Positions 54,795 to 64,000 of a DNA stretch of 64,000 bases are shown piece after piece; the first letter of the stretch is position 1; every line of letters starts with the position of its first letter. Below the pieces are notes generated by a model. That model worked only from the letters and a program-made list of their open reading frames with translations, had not been told where the DNA came from and made no database searches. This DNA comes from Trichobilharzia szidati (Eukaryota > Platyhelminthes > Trematoda > Strigeidida > Schistosomatidae), in contig OX235272.1 of assembly GCA_944472155.2 (NCBI GenBank), positions 5,502,354 through 5,566,353 of the forward strand, in the 5' to 3' direction. The position numbers and the translations under genes were made by a program.

Positions 54795-55195
54795 GTTTGA
54801 TCACGGATTGATCCGAGTTAGAGAACCATTGGAAACCACCACGCAGTACTAGACAGTTGTTGTGTCCTAGTTTGGGAATCATCAGCAGTACTCATCCACT
54901 GCCTGGGTTCAAACCCGGGACTTTCCAGTTACAAGGCAAGCTCGTATAACATTAGGCAGTCGCTGGGACCCGATTCAATGGCCAGCCCATGAATTCTAAC
55001 TTCGACCAAGTCGTGATTTAGCGCGACCACCAACCAATATCATTGGTGGGACATCCATCCTCACACTTGACTGGATGAACCTCACTGGTCACGAATTCTC
55101 ACTAGAACTCCAGGAAACTCCGTCCTGTAGCAAGTCACTAGTGAGCATCAGATTAATTTTCAACAGTTGTTTTGTAAGGATTAGTTTTGTTTTTA
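54795..55195 (-). repeat. SINE family A, long-headed subtype
   Basis: 3' end (RC of gatccgtgatcaaactcg) at 54795, ribozyme centre 54844-54891 with an intact CTGATGA box (but GAAA changed to ACAA), B-box-like GGTTTGAACCC at about 54910, and a long head with ggatgtcccaccaatgatat (RC) to 55195. Bases 55195-55515 hold nothing recognisable. Confidence 0.75.
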
Positions 55196-55514
55196 CGTAT
55201 TTTATGTGTTGAATATAGTTTTAGGCACGAACTAACTAACCTTCTTTCCACTAGTAAATAAACAATTTTCTCCATCCTTATTCCATCAAGCTTTACTGTT
55301 ATTATTCTTCTTATATTTATAATCCTCTCAATTTTTTTGTTTATTTTCTCATAAGTGTAAACACTATTTAAGCTGTGCAATAACTGCTATTTTTATATTT
55401 TCCCTCAATATACTATATCAACAGAACATCAGATTCAATAATCTTCAACATGCTAGAATTTTCCAAACTGTATCGACAGTATTGTTTGAAACAAACCCAG
55501 TGTTATCATTATTC

Positions 55515-57040
55515 AGGTTATTATTCTCAAAGCAGCTGGACCAGATGGAATACCCCCGGAAGCACTGAAAGCGGACCCAGAGACGACAGCAGATATGCTG
55601 ACTCCATTATTGCAAAAAGTCTGGAAGGAGAGAAAGGTTCCTGCTGACTGGAGGAAAGGTTACCTCGTGAAACTACCGAAGAAGGGCGACTTAGGACTCT
55701 GCACGAACTGGCGAGGAATCATGATCCTGTCAACGCCAAGTAAAATTCTGAGTCGCATCATCCTGGAAAGAATAAAGGACGCACTGGATACGGAACTCCG
55801 ACCAGAACAAGCTGGATTCAGGAAAGGCAAATCATGTTCTGACCAAATTGCAACTCTACGCATCATCATCGAACAAAGCATGGAATGGCAATCAAACCTC
55901 TACCTCAACTTCCTTCATAGACTTTGAGAAGGCCTTCGGCAGCGTTGACCGCGAAGTAATTTGGAAACTACTGAAGTACTACGGCGTACCCCAAATATTC
56001 ATCAATCTTATTCAACAGCTGGACGACAACGGCACATGTCAAGTGATCAACAACGGAAAACTCAGTGAGATGTTTGAAGTAAACACAGGAGTCAGACAAG
56101 GGTGCTTATTATCATCAATGATATTCCTAATTGTGGTGGACTGGATTATGCGTCAGACAGTGGGAAACGAGAAGACAGGGATATCCTGGACGGACGTGAA
56201 GAACCTAGAAGACCTGGATTTCGCGTGTGGATGATTTATGTTTGATGTCACACAAAATCGAAGACTTACAAGCAAAAACCGAAAAACTGGTCGAAGAAGC
56301 AGCCAGAGAAGACAGGACTCCAGGTGAACATAGACAAGACCGAGGTTATGAAAATAACCAACCAACAACAACAACAGCAAAATACAGGGCCAATCACCAA
56401 CAACGGGAGGGATTTGAAAGAGGTTACTTCTTGAACTTAACTAGGCAGCATTGTCTCAACTAAAGGAGGAACGGACGAGGATGTAAAATCGAGAATCGGG
56501 AAGGCGAGAAACACATTCATCAACCTGAAACCAATCTGGAAATATTCGTCACTCCTCAACATCAACAACAACAAAATTCGGATTTTCAATACAAACGTCA
56601 AATCAGTTCTTCTATACGGATGGATCAGAAACTTGACGGTGGGTCACAAAGAATATTTCCAACAGCCTGTTGCAGACCTTTATCAACAACTGTCTTCGTT
56701 CTATACTGAAGATAAGATGGCCAGAAAGAATCACCAACAAGAAACTATGGGAACTAACAAAACAAGAACCAATCGCTCAACAAATATGCAGGAGAAAGTG
56801 GAGATGGATTGGACACTCGCTGAGGAGGCCGTTCGGTGACATCGAGTGGAACTCGAAAGGGAAGCGGCGAGTTGGTCGTCAGTGAAGGGTGACATGGAGG
56901 ATATCGTGTGAAGAAGAGTTGAAACAGTATGGACTAACATGGATGCAAGTGAAAAGTACAGTAGAAGAGAGAAACAAGTGGAGGCGTGCAGTTGAAGCCC
57001 TATGCTCCACTAGGAACCCAAGGGAACAATAATAATAATA
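55515..57040 (+). pseudogene. RTE-like RT ORF, longest copy, frameshifted
   Basis: Starts inside the RT: AAGPDGIPPEALKADP, TPLLQKVWKERKVPADWRKGYLVKLPKKGD, NWRGIMILSTPSKILSRIIL, RPEQAGFRKGKSCSDQIATLRIII (55595-55890). A frame change leads to motif A FIDFEKAFGSVDREVIW with the catalytic D, then motif B NTGVRQGCLLSSMIFLIVVDWIM. Motif C FADD is split by four extra bases (56223-56226). Next come SHKIEDLQAKTEKLVEEA, the Q-rich tract, IRIFNTNVKSVLLYG and TNKKLWELTKQEPIAQQICRRKWRWIGHSL, with the (AAT)n tail at 57030. The endonuclease half is absent. Confidence 0.9.
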
Positions 57041-57620
57041 ATAGATTATTATTGCTATTCCAAATGTTGACCTGAGGATATAAGTCGTCTCTTAAGAGAT
57101 GCAGTGTCTTCTCTTTTCAAACGTTTTAAGTTTCTTAACCCCTACTAATGTTTCTTGTTAGTATGCAATTCAGGATTCTGCATTTAATTTCGAAGATGTA
57201 AAGGGTATTGGAAATGTTATATACACCTAGTTTCGCTGAATTTTGTTTAAAATCTTAAAATAACTATTTTAAAGAGCTCACTGGCGTAAGCCATTTGTTT
57301 CTTCCTCTGTTTGGATTACTGGTTTCCTATTGGCTGTTAATACTATTAATGCATCACTGAATTACTGCATTTTCTAGGTCATTCTAACCGTAATTATATA
57401 CAGAGTTTTTGTCTACCATTTTGACTCTTGTTTGGGACAGTAATGGCTCTCTTACCGACGTCCATTCTTTTTTGTCTTTGAGTGCCGGTGGTGTTTTTGC
57501 CATTGTAGTTGTTGTTGTTGACATGTGATAAGGACAGATAAGCCAGTGCACTTATTTAGTATTCGCTAATAAGATTTGATAGTGTGGAATATTCCCATAT
57601 TATGAATTAAAAGTCAGTCT

Positions 57621-57663
57621 GAACTAAGAATATGCTTTTCAATAATTCCTCCTCTTCAGGTCC
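57621..57663 (-). ncRNA. Hammerhead-like ribozyme at PLE 3' end
   Basis: GGAC pairs with GTTC (one G-U), intact CTGAAGA box, 12-nt stem II segment (GGAGGAATTATT), GAAA, stem III AAG...CTT, A as the cleavage base. Stem II is poor. Confidence 0.55.
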
Positions 57664-57999
57664 TTACAATTATAAAATGTAATATTTGTTGTCGTTACTG
57701 TGATGATGGCCAGTTATGCGGTGGATACATTTTTTACGTAGAATAACAGATTAGTTATGGGGTGGAGATAGTAATACTGCAATGAGAGGTTCGTAATGAA
57801 ATAACGAATTTGCGAAATGGAACAGGTGGAGGAATATATTGACAAAAGAGATAATATCACTAATAATAAGTCCGGATAGTATAAATGAAAAATTCGATAG
57901 TATCTAGAGAATGTTTGCATGAAGGGCATAAATTATGACGAATAATAATAATAATTGTAATAATAAGCAAAGAAGGAAATAAAACCAAGAGGGTTAAGG

Positions 58000-59530
58000 G
58001 GAAGGAACACTCTTGGTGAGAAGAAGAATCATCAATCCAAGTTTGGTCACGGTAGGAACAGCGTCTGGACGTGTTCTTTTTAGATACAAAGTTCCGGTTT
58101 AGTCGATCTTATTGCAGCAGCTTCAGCTATGTGTAGCAGACGTAAGTGAACTGTAGGTGATAACGACTTCAGAATTCAGTATATAACCCTGAAAGCTGTG
58201 TTGATGTCGATACGATGTCCAGTATCGACCAAGTGTGACAGAATCGAGCTTTTTATGCACTTAATTTCCCACCTGCTGAACCAAGCTGGTGAATGTTCTT
58301 GAACCCATAGACGAACCTGCCTAGTCATGCTCCCAATATAACTTGAACCACAGGAACAGTTGAAATGTTATGTGCATGAAGAAGAGCTAAGGTTAGGTAA
58401 GACATCTTTGAGTTGTTGGATGGACATTGGATGGGTACTGAAAGATAGACACAGACGTGCAGCGTAGAAAGTTTTATTGGTCGCCATGGTTAAATGTTGC
58501 GATAGAATCTCTGCAGGAGTATCTCCCTTGAATTGGAGATGTAAAAACAGAGGCTTTTTCTCCGCTGTTGGCAGTTAATGTTTACGACTACTGTAACCTA
58601 CGTTGGCTTTAATCAACTTCTCTGCATATCCGTTCTCGATTAGATTGTCTCAGATGACCTGGAGTTCTTCCTCTACGCAGTCTTCGGAACAAACAGACCT
58701 CCCTCTAAATGCTAAGCATCTGATCAGATTACGTTTGTATTTCATCGGTACAAAGCTAAGGAAGTGTGTATACTGAGCTTTGATCTCTAGCTTTCTAAAT
58801 ATGGTACTTTTGACGGAGCCATCCTCTCTTCTCGTCAGTAGGACGTCAAGGAAGTGTAGAGAGTCGTTGCATTCTCCTTCGTAGGTGAAGTGGACCGCTT
58901 GGTAAGCATTATTGAAGTTGCTCAAAATCAAATCACTACTTAACCCTTCATCGTACACTACAAAAGTGTCATCCATGTGGCGACAATACATTTCCATAAT
59001 TGCTATTTCCTCTTTCAATGGACTACTTTCTTGTTTTGCTAGAAATATATTCGCGAAAATAGGTCCCAGTGGGGATCCCATGGTTACTCCATCAACCTGT
59101 CTGTATATTTCATTATTAAACAAAAACTGAACATTTGTTGTACATTTAACAAGTAGTTGTTTCAGAATACTAATGAGAATATCAGTGCACAATTTCTTTT
59201 CTATAATCTGTTCGCAGATATAATCGATGGTTTCGCTAATAGTATACTGGGTCGTAGTTGCAGTCATAACCGATAACGTATTAAACCAATTCTAAGGATT
59301 CGACTTTATTGTCTTCTATAAAATTCCAATACTCTTGTCTTCCTTTTCGATGAAACTCCTGACATTTTGCATGTTTTTAACAAGGTGTACCTGAAACCTG
59401 GATTTTGGTGTCATTGTTGAGATTCAAACCTGCACCAAGCACTGTTGCAGTCAGAGACGTCAGTATCGAGCTGTTCAGGAAGCTAATAATCTTTTCTGAG
59501 ACTGTATCAAAGAGAATCAAATCAAACTAC
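58000..59530 (-). pseudogene. PLE ORF, RT core open, rest with stops
   Basis: Worn N-terminal pieces (TATVLGAGLNLNNDTK, 59470-59400) lead to a 205-codon open run (59267-58650): ETIDYICEQI, VQFLFNNEIYRQVDGVTMGSPLGPIFANIFLA (motif B; D of LAD is N), YCRHMDDTFVVY (motif C), HFLDVLLTRREDGS, FVPMKYKRNLIRCL. The same frame continues through stops to LFLHLQFKGDTPAEIL, HFNCSCGSSYIGSMTRQV (YIG kept), VQEHSPAW, SHLVDTGH and IAEAAAI...LCI at about 58100. Motif A is missing or replaced. Confidence 0.82.
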
Positions 59531-59924
59531 AAAGTACACTGTGAATATTTTTAGCTCAGTAATCGCACTGTAAACTTATTTGAAATAAATAACGCTGCTC
59601 TATGAACCAGACACTTTTCAGTGCTTACTTCATTGTGAAAAATCAATGCATTCGTCACCTCCAGAGCAGCAAACTCAGCAACATTTTCATCAAGGAGCAT
59701 ATGTATATAAAGAAAACACACACACGAGAAGCTAGTTTCTTTCTGGCATTATTGATTACTTAAAGTTTCATATGAATGGAACAATCTTCAGTGCTACACC
59801 ATGAGAAGGACAGAAACACATTGAACTTCAATACTAAAATTCAACCTGAACGAAGAATATTCTCTTCAATAATTTCTCTTCAGAGACCAAAACTCAGTAT
59901 ACACACTTTCCTAGCTTCGTATCG

Positions 59925-60110
59925 ATGTGTGCGTCGGTGGCACAGTGGTTAGGACTCTCGCCGACCATGCACATGGTCCGGGGTTCGATCTCCTGCCGGC
60001 GCACACCCGATATCTATGGTCGGCCTGAATTTGGGCTACCGATATCCATGCTAAAAATTCCACACTTGTACTGAAAATACGGTGTGGAATCAAGCTGTAA
60101 ATCAAAAAAA
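59925..60110 (+). repeat. tRNA-derived SINE, variant of family B head
   Basis: Head gtgcgtcggtggcacagtgg, with A-box-like TGGCACAGTGG and B box GGGGTTCGATCTCC (59980-59993), then a body different from other B copies (ctatggtcggcctgaatttg) and the tail aaaaaaaataaataaata. It may be a separate SINE family sharing a tRNA head. Confidence 0.7.
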
Positions 60111-60247
60111 ATAAATAAATATTAGTGCGTGATCGATCTTGAAACAAATTGCATCCATACAAAATCCTCAGGAATATATACGAGCTAAAATTGTTGATTG
60201 GACTTAGTCGGTAAAAGCTATAGAAGTGTAATTAGACCAAGACATAT

Positions 60248-60288
60248 AAGCGAACAATATTGTTTTCAATTAGATCTTCTTCAGGCTT
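60248..60288 (-). ncRNA. Hammerhead-like ribozyme, left arm
   Basis: AAGC/GCTT stem I, CTGAAGA, 10-nt stem II segment (AGATCTAATT), GAAA, fully palindromic stem III AACAATATTGTT, C. Complete boxes. Confidence 0.6.
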
Positions 60289-60374
60289 TACTCTAATTTA
60301 CATAGACTTATATATAAAATTTTAACCAATGACGGTGATTTTGGGAATCAAATAATAATAACATTAATAATAAC

Positions 60375-60792
60375 CCTTTGTTTGTCATTTTCCAGCCGAC
60401 CAATTTTGATTGCTCAAGTGAAAGATAAGCTACCTAGCTGTGCCACTTCGATGTGTATCTATAAATTTAGTTGCTCCTGTGGAGAAAGCTATATAGGGCG
60501 AACAACTAGACATCTGAACAAACGCATTAATGAGCATCTTCCTTCATGGTTCTGGAAAGGTCAAATAAAATCCATACGAAGTTCTATTTCGGCTCATTTG
60601 ATTGATAGCGGTCACCAAGTGGACAAAAATAGTGCCTTCAAAGTTATCTATCGTATTCCATCGAGTCTTTCGAACGGAATCAGAACCCGTCTTTTACACC
60701 TAGCCGAAGATATGGGAATTCGAAAGAACAATCCTAGTCTCTGCATACAAAAGAAGTTTGTTCTACCTTTGTCTCTCCCTTGCTTTGCCTAG
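60375..60792 (+). pseudogene. PLE GIY-YIG part, 5'-truncated but open
   Basis: Open frame from about 60382 (preceded by a C-rich splice-like junction with the arm): FSSRPILIAQVKDKLPSCATSMCIYKFSCSCGESYIGRTTRHLNKRINEHLPSW, SISAHLIDSGHQ, FKVIYRIPSSLSNGIRTRLLHLAEDMGI, LCIQKKFVLPLSLP. All nuclease boxes (CIY, C.C, YIGR, EH, SGH, AED with E) are present in 130-odd residues. RT absent. Confidence 0.8.
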
Positions 60793-60966
60793 GTGAATTC
60801 TATTCAAAACCCTCCCAACCTTCCTTAATTTCCATTTCATTTGTACTTTTATAATATTTTGTTAAACTCTGATTATAGTTCCAATTCACCTTTCAAGATT
60901 TGACCTAAATTTAATATTTGTAAAAAAATTATATTTGTAAAATCTCAGCGATATTGAAATGAGTAA

Positions 60967-61011
60967 TTCCAACGTTTCGTTCGGCAATCTGGTCCGAACT
61001 TCTTCAGGGAA
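60967..61011 (-). ncRNA. Hammerhead-like ribozyme with palindromic ACGU stem III
   Basis: TTCC (RC 61008-61011) pairs with GGAA (RC 60967-60970). CTGAAGA, then six-pair stem II GTTCGG/CCGAAC with a nine-base loop, GAAA, stem III ACGU without loop, U17. It has the strongest stem II in the window. One extra A precedes stem II. Confidence 0.68.
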
Positions 61012-61339
61012 ATTAATCAAAATTAACATAACAGAGGTTTATATATAAAAGGCACATCATTTGTTTTTAAAAATTTGCCCAATCATGAGTCATTCAAAAA
61101 AGTATCAACAAGTATAGTAAACAAAATTTTATGAGCTGTGATCAAAATTTGACCTCGGACTTACAAATATTGGTCTACCTTTGTTAAACACTTTAAACAG
61201 AGTGTGTATGTGTGTGTGGGTAAACAGTTGTAAAACATTTCTTAACGTCTCCATAAGAAGATATGAACAGTCGAGAATTTTGACCAGGTATTAATAATTA
61301 GTGATACATATCCATTTTTTATTTATTAATAAGGATTTC

Positions 61340-61717
61340 CTATGCATCATCTAACATCACGCCATCATGTCCGTTCAAACTGTTAGTATCTAGAATTTTA
61401 TGATTAGACGTATTTTCAAAATTATGGTGTTTAGGATTAGAGTTTAGTTGAAGCACCCTGTCGAAATTATTGCTTTGTCTTCTTTCTGAAGATTGAGCTG
61501 CTTTATTCGACCTACTGGAGTTGTCAGGTAACTCGGCAGCTAATGATTCAGGATATGCATTCTGTTGCAGACAACGGAGAGTGAAAACAAGATGATTGTG
61601 CCAATTACACAGTTTCTTTGTTAATTTAATTCGATTGCAAAATAATTCAAATGAACCGTCAACAAGATTTGACAGAATAGTTCTAAAATATTTGGGCGTC
61701 GAGTGAGAAGTAGACAT
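61340..61717 (-). pseudogene. PLE ORF, N-terminal part
   Basis: 125 residues: MSTSHSTPKYFRTILSN, SFELFCNRIKLTKKLCNWHNH, LVFTLRCLQQNAYPESL. The WHNHLVFTLRC...YP run resembles the N-terminal region before the RT in PLE ORFs. The remainder (Ser/Asn-rich) has no motif. A short inverted copy of its start (MSTSQSAPKYFRTILSN) lies at 61818-61880 on the plus strand. The RT is absent. Confidence 0.6.
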
Positions 61718-62080
61718 TTGTAAAAAAAATTATATTTGTAAAATCTTAGCGAGATTGAAATGCGCAATTCCAAAGTTTGGTCGGGCAATCTGGTCCGAAC
61801 TTCTTTTTTTACAAATGTCTACTTCTCAGTCGGCGCCCAAATATTTTAGAACCATTCTGTCAAATCCTGACAACAGTTCATTTGAATACATATACTATTT
61901 TTGTTATTCTTATCACCTGCATAAACCTTATTATCAATATTTTGTTATCATTATAATCATGGTTATTAATTTCGTTCAAAACATTTACGACATTACTACT
62001 TTTATTATTATTATTATTTGATTCCCAAAATCACTGTCATTAGTTAAAATTTTATATATAAATCTATGTAAATTAGAGTA

Positions 62081-62124
62081 AAGCCTGAAGAAGATCTAAT
62101 TGAAAACAACAATATTGCTCGCTT
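62081..62124 (+). ncRNA. Hammerhead-like ribozyme, right arm
   Basis: AAGC 62081-62084 pairs with GCTT 62121-62124. CTGAAGA is at 62085-62091, GAAA at 62102-62105, C at 62120. Stem III has an A-C mismatch compared with the left-arm copy. Confidence 0.55.
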
Positions 62125-62264
62125 ATATGTCTTGTTCTAATATTATAAATGGGAATATTTAGAGATTTTCCTTATTGCTGAGAGATAATCAACTTTCTGT
62201 GTTAACTCTAGGCAACTACAGAATTCTTATTAGTGACCAACAGTGTAACACGTATGAATTCAGG

Positions 62265-62385
62265 TGGCTCTTGTGACCTAATGGATAACACACTCTAGCG
62301 TTCCAAGTGATGAGTGCTTGGTTCGAGTCTCAGTGACATTGGTGACACTCACTAGGGACCATGTACATTCAGTTGACCTGTCTCA
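62265..62385 (+). repeat. Sm-alpha-like SINE, 5' part
   Basis: ggtggctcttgtgacctaatgg, with B box GGTTCGAGTCTC at about 62328, then catgtacattcagttgacct, the start of the ribozyme centre, where the copy breaks off. Confidence 0.6.
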
Positions 62386-62394
62386 ACTGCCTTC

Positions 62395-63640
62395 TTTTTT
62401 ATTAATAATAATAATAGCTTTATTCCAAACAGTACTTTTGGTACAAATATAGAATTTTCAGCATGTAATACAATATTGCATCTAATTTTCTCATTACAGG
62501 GGCAATAATTTAAATACGGCATTTACATTATTAATATTGTTCCATAAGAAACGAGTATAAAATAAATCAAATGAAAATATTAGTGACAATGTAACAATGA
62601 GAACAAAAATACAATGCCGTTTACTTACAGTTCCTCAGTAAGTTGGTAATTTCTAGTTTTACACTTTTCTCATCACATAAAGTGTGTGCTAAATAAGGTG
62701 TCTTGGAGTTTTTGTACTTAGTCGTCCGAACATACAGTCTTCTACAGTTGCTTCTAGTTCTCCTACCGGGTGAGATGCAAGGAGAGAGGGAGAGTTGTGT
62801 ATGGAGAGGATGTTCAGAGTCTGACAAGATTATACTTGCTAATTTCTTGCAGGAATCCAAGTGTCTATCTACAGTAGTACTAACGATTTGGTTTAGCAAC
62901 ACCCCACTTGCCCTACTGACAGCTTGTAGTGCCCTTCGCAGCTTAACAAAGTTTATCTTAAGTAGCCTGGAAAAGATTAGGGTTTGGAGAACAGTAAAGA
63001 AGGATAAGCAGAATACAAGGATTAACAAATGGTAACAGTATAGACAGGAATGATACCAGATAGTCTCAACTTTCTTACATAGGACGTTTAACGAAATATC
63101 TTTCATGGAACTAACATGATGTGGGAAAATCAGGAAAGATCATAGGAAATACAAGTATAAAACTTGGGCACTGTGGTAGAGCATAACTCCATTATGGATA
63201 AGATTTCATTTTAATATATCACACAGTGTTGTTGATATGATTATGAGCAATAATTTGTGCTCGAAAAGTCATCAATTAATATATTTGTACAACACTGTGT
63301 GATTTATCAAAATAAAACCTTATCCATAATGAATCATAGCAAATACTCAGAACAAAGAATTTAACATTCAATTTGCTTTCAACCTCAGTACTATCTATGA
63401 TAGCGGATCTGTGTGGATTAACCAGTTCATGTAAGTCGTGCTTGCATCTGAAAGTGAAATTGATCACCTGATATTTGGAGGGATTAGGCTTAAGACCATT
63501 TGACGGGGACCACTGACTAATTTCTGATAAAAGGTTATTCAATTTTGGAACAGTCTGACTGAGAAGTAACAGGCATTTGACAGTGATATATATATATATA
63601 CCTGAATGATTCAGATGAGTAGTTGTATTACCACTCACAT
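62395..63640 (-). mobile_element. CR1-like retrotransposon, C-terminal half
   Basis: Tail (attaataataataatagctttattccaaacag) at 62398. The frame 63106-62621 (161 residues) reads FSRLLKINFVKLRRALQAVSRASGVLLN, VDRHLDSCKKLASIILSDSEHPLHTQLS, RTRSNCRRLYVRTTKYKNSKTPYLAHTL: the end of a CR1/Jockey-type RT ORF. Further up, 63638-63276 has LNNLLSEISQWSPSNGLKPNPSKYQVINFTFRCKHD, the segment after the RT catalytic box. The two are separated by a palindromic insert near 63196-63335. Confidence 0.78.
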
Positions 63641-63854
63641 CATCCAGTAGTGCTTACCAGCTAGCCACATTTAAGCGATACAAACACTGGACGACAGTTT
63701 CGCTTATTTTGGTTCGGGCTAATCAGAGGTGTACCTTGTTTGACTCAACTCAGAAAGAGCCAAATCAAGTCAGACCATCCGACTTCTGGCTAGTTACTTC
63801 AGTAAACTAGTTATGCCGTGAATCATATTCACAATCTGTGATATTCTCTGTGTG

Positions 63855-64000
63855 ACATATTTGATAATGTAATATTTTTATTATTGTTGTTCCCTTGTGT
63901 TCTGAGTATAACATAGCGCTTCAAGAACACATCTACACTTTCTTCTACTTCCTGCCAGCTTATTCAGCCGGCTAGCCCCAAGACTATCCAAACTCCCTCA
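63855..64000 (-). mobile_element. RTE-like 3' end, running off the window
   Basis: atttttattattgttgttcc...gagtataacatagcgcttcaag...cacatctacactttcttct is the 3' tail and last codons (minus strand) of another RTE copy, as at 51475-51560. The rest lies beyond 64000. Bases 63640-63855 hold nothing recognisable. Confidence 0.7.

Larger units (their letters stand above)
57604..59890 (-). mobile_element. PLE with direct ribozyme-bearing ends
   Basis: Minus-strand element. On that strand a decayed hammerhead (59888-59848) comes first, then N-terminal fragments, RT, linker, nuclease, an AT-rich trailer, and a better hammerhead (57663-57621). The two ends are alike and face the same way, giving direct rather than inverted terminal repeats. 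Bases 59540-59840 are unassigned leader. Bases 57040-57604 hold nothing recognisable. Confidence 0.65.
60918..61810 (-). mobile_element. Nested PLE remnant with direct terminal repeats
   Basis: Minus strand: a decayed hammerhead plus leader (61806-61725), the start of a PLE ORF (61717-61340), unassigned DNA, then a second copy of the hammerhead plus leader (61011-60918) in the same direction. Both repeats share the sequence around aagttcggaccagattgcc and the stretch ttacaaatataatttttt. Confidence 0.65.
60231..62141 (+). mobile_element. PLE with inverted ends, itself invaded by another PLE
   Basis: Left arm 60231-60365 and right arm about 61995-62141 are reverse complements, each with a hammerhead near the outer end. 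The nuclease part of the ORF (60382-60792) and its trailer follow the left arm. A minus-strand PLE (60918-61810) lies in the trailer. Confidence 0.75.

Noticed and set aside
20885..60000. tRNA-like boxes as functional tRNA genes
   Set aside because: Each sits at the head of a SINE body. No complete cloverleaf with an anticodon arm and 3' acceptor was found.

Overview
The window reads as repeat-dense, non-coding DNA from a blood fluke (Schistosoma or a close relative). The clues are AT-rich DNA, RTE-type and CR1-type non-LTR retrotransposons in schistosome style, many Penelope-like elements (PLEs) with GIY-YIG endonucleases, and tRNA-derived SINEs. Some of the SINEs resemble the schistosome Sm-alpha hammerhead-ribozyme SINE. 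I cannot name the species. I found no convincing host gene, rRNA gene or CRISPR array. Nearly every recognisable reading frame belongs to a mobile element. There is one assembly gap at 12289-12785.

The centrepiece is a PLE at 35603-38746 with an uninterrupted 805-residue frame (36233-38650) holding a reverse transcriptase with a YMDD box and a GIY-YIG nuclease. It is flanked by 588-bp inverted arms in which I saw no mismatch. A second PLE (44196-45677) has a GIY-YIG remnant between inverted 477/478-bp arms. A 617-bp miniature (5307-5923) has only the arms, sits inside a SINE, and is bounded by a near-perfect 14-bp target duplication. A fourth (60231-62141) has inverted arms and is itself invaded by another PLE (60918-61810) whose terminal repeats are direct.

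Small hammerhead-ribozyme-like folds sit in the PLE terminal repeats. Their four-base stem I differs between copies but stays complementary (GAGC/GCTC, AAGC/GCTT, CAGC/GCTG, GAAC/GTTC, UUCC/GGAA, UGUG/CGCA), and stem III is a near-palindrome. The best folds are at 10642-10682, 44210-44248, 45625-45663, 60248-60288, 62081-62124, 46484-46525, 60967-61011 and 57621-57663. In the miniature element the right-hand end of homology coincides with the predicted cleavage position.

Layout. 1-9.7 kb: PLE relics, two RTE 3' fragments, SINEs and the miniature PLE. 9.8-20 kb: PLE relics with ribozyme ends, RTE fragments, CR1 copies (one split by an RTE insertion) and the gap. 20-33.3 kb: head-to-head SINE pairs, RTE fragments, a long inverted repeat at 25.8-28.3 kb, LTR-like pieces, and a TIR-bounded element with telomere-like repeats. 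33.6-50.5 kb: RTE copies, the intact PLE, a nearly open PLE with two stops, the inverted-arm PLE, and a PLE of a different nuclease type. 50.5-64 kb: Sm-alpha-like and other SINEs, the longest RTE remnant (55.5-57.0 kb), a PLE with direct terminal ribozymes (57.6-59.9 kb), the nested PLE complex, CR1, and the start of another RTE.

How they work together: autonomous PLE, RTE and CR1 elements supply reverse transcriptase. The SINEs presumably borrow it. The window records successive insertions, several with readable target-site duplications.
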